Source: CAZJRB01 sp964547995
Lineage (GTDB): Bacteria > Planctomycetota > Planctomycetia > Pirellulales > Thermoguttaceae
Assembly: GCA_964547995.1 (NCBI GenBank)
Contig: CAZJRB010000010.1
Span: forward strand, 43,596 to 107,595
Reading direction: 5' to 3'
Length of the DNA: 64,000 nt
Shown: positions 16,732 to 24,500 of the stretch, piece by piece
Numbering within the stretch: position 1 is the stretch's first letter
Layout: every line of letters starts with the position of its first letter
Made by a program: the position numbers and the translations under genes
Notes under the pieces: model-generated
Told to the model about the DNA's origin: nothing
Seen by the model: only the letters and a program-made list of their open reading frames with translations
The model's database searches: none

Positions 16732-17706
16732 TCACGGCAGGGTTACGAAGCGGAGGAACGGATGGCGGAACTCGCGGGCCTCGACCGCCTTGCTGAGAGT
16801 TTCGTTCGCCTGCTGCCGGATCCGGGCGTTCTTCTTGCGAATCTGGCGATTGATCACGTCCTCGATCGGCCGCCGCGCGGCGTTGAGCAGGTCGTTCGAA
16901 AGATCGAGCCCGCGCAGCGCGATGCGGATATCGAGCACCTCGGGCGGTTTCACGGAGACCCGATCCTTCGACTTCTCGACACGAACCTCGCCCACCATGG
17001 AAAGCTCGACGGTCGTTGTGAAGCCGGTCGACGCGCTTAGGCGGTCGGGGATTTTGTAGTTGACCCGGCCCTTGACGGGAATGCTCGCCTCGACGACGAA
17101 CATCAGCACGCTCGAGCCGCGGTCGAAATGGCCCTTGAGGTGCGGCATGTGCGTGATGCGGACCTCCGGCTCGCCGGCAAGCCGTGCCTGCACGCGGTAC
17201 TCTTCGCGGTAGGAGAGGACCCGGTGCTTTTTCTTTCGGCCCGGATCGCGGAGCGTCGGGGCAGGCAGCTCGATGTATTTCTTCTTCCGTCGCGATTCGA
17301 TTTTGTCGTATTCCTCGCCGTCGAGCTTCTGCACCACGAGCCCGACGATCAACGGCGGCAGCGCGGACCGAACGGTGCTGGGGACCTCTCCGGCGCGGTA
17401 GATTTCGACGGCCGGCCGCGGCCCGTCGGGGTCTTCCCGCCCGGCCGCTCCCCGCACACCGTGAACGAGCACGACGCGTCCGTCATGGGTACGCAGCGAC
17501 ACCGAATCCCCCTCGCTGGAGAGCAGCTCGAAGGTCTCGCGTTCGGCGGGAAAGAGCCGGTCGGCGAGCACCGTGCCACCGCCGGCCGGACGCAGGAACT
17601 GCCCGCCGGACGCCCGGAGCACGACCTTCTCGCCGGCCCGGGCAGATGTCCCGGCTGCGGCGAGAAACAGTGTGAGAACGGCAACAATTTTCGGCATCGT
17701 CTCCAT
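16732..17706 (-). CDS. Secreted protein with beta-trefoil-like N-terminal segment
   Basis: 324 residues from ATG 17706 (METMPKIVAVLTLFLAAAGT); an ATG three codons downstream is equally possible. A GTG further upstream lies in a palindromic repeat and is unlikely. Signal peptide, then KVVLRASGGQFLRPAGGGTV and SVSLRTHDGRVVLV, which resemble the strand pattern of fascin/ricin-type beta-trefoils. The rest contains KKKYIELPAPTLRDPGRKKK and a long conserved-looking domain ending PFLRFVTLP. No catalytic motif recognised. Probably periplasmic. Confidence 0.6.
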   Translation of the reverse strand: METMPKIVAVLTLFLAAAGTSARAGEKVVLRASGGQFLRPAGGGTVLADRLFPAERETFELLSSEGDSVSLRTHDGRVVLVHGVRGAAGREDPDGPRPAVEIYRAGEVPSTVRSALPPLIVGLVVQKLDGEEYDKIESRRKKKYIELPAPTLRDPGRKKKHRVLSYREEYRVQARLAGEPEVRITHMPHLKGHFDRGSSVLMFVVEASIPVKGRVNYKIPDRLSASTGFTTTVELSMVGEVRVEKSKDRVSVKPPEVLDIRIALRGLDLSNDLLNAARRPIEDVINRQIRKKNARIRQQANETLSKAVEAREFRHPFLRFVTLP

Positions 17707-17721
17707 ACGACTTCGCTTTCT

Positions 17722-17838
17722 TGGAGTGCGGTGACTTGTCACCGCTTTCTCTTTCCAGGACGATTTCTTCGCGGAAGACTACGTCTTGGCAGTGGATGCG
17801 GAAAGAAATCCAAAGCGGTGACAAGTCACCGCACTCCA
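17722..17838. repeat. GGTGACTTGTCACC palindromic element
   Basis: 27-bp arms, TGGAGTGCGGTGACTTGTCA.. at 17722-17748 and their complement at 17812-17838. Each arm contains the inner palindrome CGGTGACTTGTCACCG. The 63-bp loop differs from all other repeats in the window. It sits just upstream of the secreted-protein gene. Confidence 0.8.
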
Positions 17839-17995
17839 CAGGCATTCTTTCACAGCCGCGTTGCGTCCCGGCTATTGGGTCCCCCAACGGGCGAAGAGCG
17901 AGGATTCTACACGGAAATGCCGGAATCACAAACACCCATTTTGCACGTATTTCGGCCCATTCCGGGAATTCGCTCTCGCCCCCGCGAACATCCGT

Positions 17996-18074
17996 GTTTA
18001 GCCGCCGTCGGCACAACGGCGAGCGCGGGAATTGGCAACGCACAGCCTGGCCGACGTGCCGTCGGCCGCTAAAC
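17996..18074. repeat. GTTTAGCCGCCGTCGGCAC inverted repeat
   Basis: GTTTAGCCGCCGTCGGCAC at 17996-18014 pairs with GTGCCGTCGGCCGCTAAAC at 18056-18074 with two mismatches. Between this and the preceding repeat (17839-17995) nothing is recognised. Confidence 0.65.
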
Positions 18075-18112
18075 GATCGGGCGTTCAAGACCGGTAAGCC
18101 GGCACCGAACCG

Positions 18113-18373
18113 CTAGCCGAATTTGTAGTGCTTGCGGATTGCCTTTTTGACTTTCCAGGTGCAGTCGAGCCCTTGGGGAAAGGTGACGTAGTCGCCGGGG
18201 CCGAACGAGACGGTCTCGTCGGCCGATTCGACGGTCACTTCGCCTTCCATGACCAGGCAGGTCTCCGACTGGTCGTAGTGCCAGGGGAACTCGGACGGCT
18301 CTTTCTCCCAGGTGGGGCAGGCCTTCATGGCGGCCTCCTCTTCCGGCGTCGGTTTGCGGACTTCGATCGGCAT
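18113..18373 (-). CDS. Cupin domain protein (Cupin_3/DUF861-like)
   Basis: 86 residues from ATG 18373 with AAGGAGG nine bases upstream. FPWHYDQSETCLVMEGEVTV and VSFGPGDYVTFPQGLDCTW are the two conserved cupin motifs, with DYVTFPQG as motif 2. This small single-domain cupin resembles the (S)-ureidoglycine aminohydrolase-like Cupin_3 family, often of unknown function. It is soluble, with no signal. A repeat cluster lies immediately upstream. Confidence 0.88.
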   Translation of the reverse strand: MPIEVRKPTPEEEAAMKACPTWEKEPSEFPWHYDQSETCLVMEGEVTVESADETVSFGPGDYVTFPQGLDCTWKVKKAIRKHYKFG

Positions 18374-18426
18374 TGTGGATTCCTCCTTCCGGCAAACAGT
18401 TCTATTAGTGTGCGTTGCGGCAAGTG

Positions 18427-18569
18427 GGGTGCCATGCCCACGCTTGCGTGGGCATGCGGCCGTTTCTCCGGGGTTCACAACATGCCCACGCAAGCGTGGG
18501 CATGGCACCCAGCGACGCCGGAAACGGCTTTTGGTAACGCGGGGCGCGACCAACGGTCGCGGCTTTATA
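18427..18569. repeat. Composite repeat: GTGCCATGCCCACGC copy 2 plus half of a GCGACC palindrome
   Basis: 18427-18456 and 18481-18510 are perfect 30-bp arms of the same double hairpin as at 14020 and 22782, with a different 24-base loop. Directly adjacent, 18523-18569 matches the reverse complement of 9062-9108 almost base for base, that is, one arm of the GCGACC family plus its shared loop. Confidence 0.8.
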
Positions 18570-18615
18570 ACATGTGACATCCCACTACTCACTACTCACC
18601 ACTCACCACCCAACG

Positions 18616-19626
18616 CTACTCCATCTTGAGATCCGCGGGCTTCACCCCCTTCTTAAACTTGCCGAAGCCAAACGGCAGCGGCTTGAACTCGCCGACGATG
18701 TCGACGCAGCTTTTCTCGGGGATCTTATCCTCCAGGCCGATGCACCAGTAGGCGCCGTTGACCAGCATGCGGCGGGTGCCCTCGCTCTCCATGTCGGTCG
18801 AGGCCCCCATCGTGGTGTTGAACACGCGCCCGCCTTTGTACGTCCGGGTCCAGGCGACCGGCATCATCGGGTCGTTCTTCTTGCCCTCGACCGGCTTGTC
18901 GTCCGGTGTCATTCCGGCAAGGACCTGGCCCATGATGATGTGCTTCGTGTCGCCGGCAAGCGGGAGCCGGACGCCGTAGACGTCGGTCGGTCCCCAGATG
19001 TCGCCGTCCTTGATTCCGCGGACAATCGGGTGATCCTTGGCGCCTTCGGCGATCAGTCCGCGGGTGCTCTCCTTGCCGTGATGCCCGTGGTGGTTGATCC
19101 AGGTCTCGCCCAGAACCTGTTTGCCGAAGCCGTCCTTGTAGTCCTCACCCCGGTTGCGGAAGCTGTACTTCTGATACTTCTTATTTTTTTTGATGTTGAA
19201 CGCGTGGGTGGCGGTCCGCATACCCATCACAGGTTTTCCAGCCTCGACGTAGTCGACGAAGTGTTTCATCTGTTCGTCGGGCAGATCGCGGAACCGGAGA
19301 TTGACGATCATCAGGTCGGCATCCTTGAGGGCCTCGAGACCGGGGATGTTGTTCTGATTGACCGGGTCGATCTCGCCGGTCTTCGGATCGACGGCGAACA
19401 GCACGGTACACTTGAAGCCGTGGTGTTTTGCGAGGATTTTTCCCAATTGCGGCATGGCCTCCTCGCTGCGATATTCTTCGTCGCCGGAGACCAGCACGAT
19501 GTGCTTGCCTTTGCCGGGGCCTTCTTTGCCCTCGTAGACAACCCAGGGGTCGGCGGCGCCGGCCGTGTTATTGAACATCCAGCTCGCTCCGATCAGTGCC
19601 AGGGTCAGTAGTCCAGTCGTTCGCAT
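18616..19626 (-). CDS. ThuA domain secreted protein
   Basis: 336 residues with a signal peptide (cleavage near AGAA-D, residue 25). The ThuA-like glutamine-amidotransferase-fold domain includes HIVLVSGDEEYRSEEAMPQL, ADLMIVNLRFRDLPDEQMKH, GKPVMGMRTATHAF and HPIVRGIKDGDIWGPTDVYG. These proteins occur widely in planctomycetes beside DUF1080 and Gfo/Idh genes and are thought to act in sugar metabolism. The DUF1080 gene lies about 200 bases upstream on the same strand. Confidence 0.9.
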   Translation of the reverse strand: MRTTGLLTLALIGASWMFNNTAGAADPWVVYEGKEGPGKGKHIVLVSGDEEYRSEEAMPQLGKILAKHHGFKCTVLFAVDPKTGEIDPVNQNNIPGLEALKDADLMIVNLRFRDLPDEQMKHFVDYVEAGKPVMGMRTATHAFNIKKNKKYQKYSFRNRGEDYKDGFGKQVLGETWINHHGHHGKESTRGLIAEGAKDHPIVRGIKDGDIWGPTDVYGVRLPLAGDTKHIIMGQVLAGMTPDDKPVEGKKNDPMMPVAWTRTYKGGRVFNTTMGASTDMESEGTRRMLVNGAYWCIGLEDKIPEKSCVDIVGEFKPLPFGFGKFKKGVKPADLKME

Positions 19627-19791
19627 GATGTTTTCCCTTTGCTAAGTAATGTTTTTTCAGTTTCTCGCGGAAGTACGGCACAAATATCGTTTTCGCGGCG
19701 GTGCCGTGGCACAATGTCTCGGGGCCGCAGAGTCGTCCGAATCTACCCTGCCATGGTACCCGATCGGAATCGGGGAAGCAAGACAGGGCGG

Positions 19792-19820
19792 CGGACGGCA
19801 CACGGAGTGTGCCTGCTACT
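19792..19820. repeat. CGGACGGCACACGGAGTGTGCC repeat
   Basis: A 29-base sequence with the internal palindrome GGCACACGGAGTGTGCC. The identical 29 bases recur at 44316-44344, in both places just past the 3' end of a minus-strand gene. A reverse-oriented copy with minor differences is at 44084-44112. Confidence 0.8.
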
Positions 19821-19824
19821 ATTT

Positions 19825-20478
19825 CTACTTCAATTCCTTGATCTTGATATTGCGGAATTCGAGCGGCAGGCCGTGGTCCTGAAGCCCGACGTAGCCTTCA
19901 AGCGGCAGGCCCTTCTTGCCGGTCTTGCTGAGGTCCAGGTCGATGATCTGCTCGCCGTTGAGCGACACCTTCATGAGGCTTCCCTTGCAGGTGACGATCA
20001 TACGGTTCCACTCGCCGGCCGGTTTGGACATGTTCTTGCTGGGCCCGGTGGTTCCGATCACTCCGCCGCAGTCGTGGGCGCCGAGCTTCTTCTTGCCGTG
20101 CGAGTCGAGGATTTGAACTTCGATCCCCTTGCTGACGGGGTTTTTGGTATCTTGCACGCGGACAAAGACGCCGGAGTTTCCGCCCTTGGGAATCTTGTAT
20201 TCCAGGTCGAGCACGAAATCGCCGTACTTCTTCCCGCTCCAAAGGTAGGCGTCGTAGCGTTGCCATCCCCTTTCGCCGGGCCGGGGTTCGATGGCCAGGA
20301 CGCCGTCGGGTTTAACAATCCAGTTGCCGGTCGTTTTCAGACCGGTCAGGTCCTTGCCGTTATACAGGGGCGTGAACCCTTCGCTGTCCGGCTCGGCGGC
20401 GTACCCCGGGGAACCCAAAATCACCGCGGCCAACAGCACCACGGCTGCCAACGTCATTCCGCTGCGAGTGCTAAACAT
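19825..20478 (-). CDS. DUF1080 (3-keto-disaccharide hydrolase) domain protein
   Basis: 217 residues from ATG 20478 with a GGAGA ribosome site. Signal peptide to about residue 27 (GYAAEP), then the DUF1080 jelly-roll: FTPLYNGKDLTGLKTTGNW, YGDFVLDLEYKIPKGGNSGV, SKGIEVQILDSHGK, GEWNRMIVTCKGS and LEGYVGLQDHGLPLEFRNIK. Members are now called 3-keto-disaccharide hydrolases and act with Gfo/Idh oxidoreductases in periplasmic glycoside cleavage. This fits the nearby Tat-exported oxidoreductase and ThuA protein. Confidence 0.93.
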   Translation of the reverse strand: MFSTRSGMTLAAVVLLAAVILGSPGYAAEPDSEGFTPLYNGKDLTGLKTTGNWIVKPDGVLAIEPRPGERGWQRYDAYLWSGKKYGDFVLDLEYKIPKGGNSGVFVRVQDTKNPVSKGIEVQILDSHGKKKLGAHDCGGVIGTTGPSKNMSKPAGEWNRMIVTCKGSLMKVSLNGEQIIDLDLSKTGKKGLPLEGYVGLQDHGLPLEFRNIKIKELK

Positions 20479-20600
20479 GTCTTCTCTCCTGATAGGGGTG
20501 TCGTTGCTTCCCACATGCTACTGTACGTCGCTACCAAGGATAACATATGGTGAAGTCCGTGTCTACTTCCGGCCTCTGGGCAGTACTTTCTAGGACTTTT

Positions 20601-20823
20601 GTAACTATTCAGCCATCTGAAGTAACTCGACACGGACGAAGGAAAAGGGAAAAGGGGAAAGGGGAAACCAAGGGGGCTGTATTACAGTCAAGCCCGGATG
20701 ACGCTTACGGCATCACATCAACCCGGCTGCTTAGCTCATACTCTTGAATCGACAATTCTCCTTTTCCCCCTGCTTCCCATTTTTCCTCCTCTCACACTTC
20801 GCTTCAGATAGCTGAAGTGTTAC
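20601..20823. repeat. Long inverted repeat with purine/pyrimidine mirror tracts
   Basis: GTAACTATTCAGCCATCTGA.. at 20601-20622 pairs with the sequence at 20802-20823 with three mismatches. Inside, an A/G-only tract (about 20638-20666) faces a C/T-rich tract (about 20756-20792). The element could form a long imperfect cruciform. The gap before it (20479-20600) holds nothing recognisable. Confidence 0.6.
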
Positions 20824-20836
20824 GATATTTCGTCTG

Positions 20837-21178
20837 TTGCCGCGAGGTTTTTCCAATCGCGAACTGCGCGACTGTGTCGCGCCCCTGCTGGGCATAGCCC
20901 CCGCTAACTTCACCACCGGCCAGATGACGTATCAACTCCGTCGCTTGCGGCTCCGCGGTTTGATTCGTCGCATTCCGAAGACGCACCGCTACGAGGTGAC
21001 CGAACAGGGGCTTCGCACAGCGACGTTTTTCACAGCGACGTTTTTCGCAGCCAGTGCTTCGTGCGTCCTGCATCCGTTGGCCGCCACACAGCACAATCGG
21101 TTATTTTCCGACATGCCGATGCGCCGCATCCTCCGCGAAGTCTACAACGCCTTGCCCCAACTCAACCACGCAGCATGA
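20837..21178 (+). pseudogene. Fragment of a winged-helix-type protein gene
   Basis: 113 codons from a TTG. FTTGQMTYQLRRLRLRGLIR, RIPKTHRYEVTEQGLRTATF and NALPQLNHAA form a helix-turn-helix/wing pattern and a plausible native C-terminus. An internal direct duplication (ATFFTATFFA, from two copies of GCGACGTTTTTC) is present. The N-terminal part expected for such proteins is missing and the upstream side is an inverted repeat. I treat it as the surviving 3' end of a longer gene. Confidence 0.45.
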
Positions 21179-21220
21179 AACTCGACTCATTTACAACAAC
21201 TTTCAGGGGCCAAGTACCTT

Positions 21221-21325
21221 AGTGCTTTGTCAAGTCTTAATTTTGGGGTTGTCCGTGTCGTAAACCGTTGGCACTGCTGGACTAGCCGGCAGTGGCACCC
21301 CAAATCTTAATTCTGACACAGCATT
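21221..21325. repeat. MITE-like element, copy 2 (105 bp, inverted)
   Basis: Reverse complement of the element at 4537-4641 with only a handful of differences, including the same terminal repeats and central hairpin. It lies between the gene fragment and the 1,570-residue gene. The stretch 21326-21534 has no other feature I recognise. Confidence 0.8.
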
Positions 21326-21534
21326 AGATCGGCGTGTACGGGTCTTATCGTTGCCATCCTTGTGTATTTGCCCCGTCCCGGTTGCGCCGCTGCTGCCGGC
21401 TTGTCCGCCGGCACATCGCGCAGTAGAATGTCCGGCGTGCGGCGTGCTACGCCTCACCTCGTTTCTTCCCCCGGCGGCGTGTTGTGCGGGACTCGTTCCG
21501 CTGCGTGCTTCTGCGGCCGATAGGAGACGACCGA

Positions 21535-24500
21535 ATGCGATGGGTTCGAGTCGTATTTGCCGTTTGCCTCTTGCCGTTTCCGGCGGGCGTTGTTTCGGGC
21601 GCCGACGGGAATCGCCTGGCCTATCTCGACGAATTTGCCGACCCGTACTGGCCCGGGTTGCAGGCGGCCCGGCTGGTGACGCCGCAGTGGATCGGCGAGC
21701 CGGGCGTCGAGTCGGTCGTGGTCCTTTCGACCGACGACTTGCGCGACACGGCCAAGTATGAGAGCTACCTGCGGCCGATCCTCGACCGGCTCAAGAAGAT
21801 CGACGGCCGAGCGCCGGTCAGCATTATCACGAACAGCATCGATCCAAACGATCCGCAAGTGAAGTCGTGGCTGGCCGAAGGGCTCAGTATCGAGACGCAC
21901 ACGACGAGCCATCCGTGCCCTTGTCTTCAGGGCGGCGATTTCGCCCGTGCCAAGGCGACGTACGACGCGTGCGTCGACCTGCTGATGCGGATTCCCGGCG
22001 GCCGCCCGGTGGGGTTCCGGATGCCGTGCGGCGACTCGATGAATTCGCTCAGCCCGCGGTTCTTTGCGGAGATTTTCAACAAGACGACCCCGGGGGGCAA
22101 CTTCCTGGCGGTCGACTCCTCGGTGTTCAATCTCCCGACGCCCGGCGACCCGGCGCTGCCGCGCGAGATGGTCTTCGACCCCGATGGCCGCGAAAAATTC
22201 CGCAAATACGCCCCGGCCGACCGGAACTTCGTCAACATGATCGAGGACTATCCCTATCCGTACGTGATCGCCCGGCTCTGTTGGGAGTTCCCCATGGTCA
22301 TGCCGAGCGACTGGCAGGCACAGCACCTCCACAAGCCGAACAATCCGATCACCGTCCGCGACCTGAAGACGAACATCGACATCGGCATGCGGAAGCAGGG
22401 CCTCAGCGTCGTCATCTTCCACCCGCACGGCTGGATCCGAAACGACCAGGTCGTCGAGCTGATCGACCATGTCGTCGAAAAACACGGGAAGCGCGTGAAA
22501 TTCCTCAACCTCCGCGACGTGGAGCGGCGGCTGACCAAGAACATGCTCGGCGGCCATCCGCTGCGGGCCTCCAACGGGCAGGACAACGGCGTCCGCGTGT
22601 TGGACGTCAACAACGACGGCTACATGGACGTGGTGATCGGCAACGAGAAACTCCGCCAGACGCGAATCTGGTCGCCGAAGACTCGAAAGTGGGCCACGAC
22701 CGATTTCCCGGCCGAGATCGTTTCGGTCGACGAAAAGGGCAACCGCCGCGACGCCGGCGTCCGTTTCGGCGTCTTACGGCAGGGTGCCATGCCCACGCTT
22801 GCGTGGGCATGTGAGGCCGCGAAGGAGCATGCCCACGCAAGCGTGGGCATGGCACCCGGCGGGTTTGTCAGCGTCCTGATCCGTAATGAGAAACGCGCGG
22901 GCTTATGGCACTTCAACGGGCAGCGTTGGGTAGCCGACCCCGACGGACTCAAAGGGCTCGACAATCTCTATACAAGCAAGAACGGACGCGACCGCAGCGT
23001 CCGGTTTCGCGACCTCGATCAGGACGGGCAGTGCGAGTTGATCGTCGGCAATGACGAGCAACGAGCCGTTTATGCGTGGTCGACGAAGCCGCGCGGTTGG
23101 AAACGATTGCCGTTCGTGTTGCCGGAGGGAGCTGCCGTCGTCGGCGCAAAGGGCCGCGACGCCGGGCTGCGTTTCGTCGACGTCGACGAAGACGGGCGGC
23201 TCGACGTCCTCTTCTCGAACCACGAGCACTACTCGCTGCACCTGTTCACCTCGATGAAAGAGGGTTGGCGATGCGTGCTCTCGGGCAAGCGGGGTGAAAA
23301 GGACGCCGAGGAGGAGATTCCTCCGATCGTCCGCACCGACGGCACCAACAACGGTGCGTGGTTCAAGTACCGGCACATGTGGGTCCAAAACGAGGAGACC
23401 GGCCGGCGGCTGCCGCATCACGTCGACAGCCGGTCCTTTATCGATCACCTTCTGCGGGACGAGTTGGAGCCGCCGGCCCGGCCGCCGCAGGGTTCGTTGG
23501 ACGGAATGCGGCCCCGGAGCGGCTTTCAGGTCGAGCTGATGGCCCATGAGCCGACGGTCATGGACCCGATCGACATCGCCTGGGGGCCGGACGGCCGGGC
23601 ATGGGTCGTCGAAATGGCCGACTATCCTTTGGGCATGGACGGCCGGGGGAAGCCCGGCGGACGCGTCCGCACGCTCGAAGACACCGACGGCGACGGACGC
23701 TATGATCGCTCGGCGCTGTTCCTCGACGGGCTGAACTTCCCCAGCGGCGTGATGCCCTGGCGCAACGGTGTGCTGGTCACCGCCGCGCCCGATGTCTTCT
23801 ATGCCGAGGACACCAACGGCGACGGCCGGGCGGATGTCCGCCGCACGCTGTTCACCGGTTTTCACGAAGGCAACCAGCAACACCGCGTGAACCATCCCCG
23901 CTGGGGACTCGACAACTGGGTCCACGTCGGCAACGGCGACAGCAACGGCCTGATCCGTTCGCTGAAGACGGGCAAGGCGGTCGACATTAGCGGGCGCGAT
24001 CTGCGGATTCGCCCCGACGACGGAGGGCTCGAGGCCCAAACCGGGCGGACGCAGTACGGACTGAACCGCGACGACTGGGGCAACTGGTTCGGCTGCAACA
24101 ACAACACGCCCGGTTGGCACTACGTGCTCGACGATCACTATCTTCGCCGCAATCCGCACGTGGCCCCGCCCTCCGGCCGGCGGAATCTGGCCGGCTCGCG
24201 CGACGTCTACCCCGGCGGCCGCATCATGACCCACTGCTACATCCCGCAGAAGACGCCGCCGGAGGGGCGGCCCGGGGCGTGGACCTCACTGGCAGGCATC
24301 ATGGTCTACCGCGACGCACTGTTCGGGCCCGACTACGCGGGCAACGTCTTCATGGGCGATTCCGTCTACTGCGTCATCCACCGCAACATCCTGGAGCCCG
24401 ACGGCGTGACCTTCCGCGGCCATCGCGGGCCGGGCGAGGAGAAGTCGGAGTTTCTCGGCTCGGCCGATCCCTGGTTCCGCCCCGCGACCATACGAACCGG

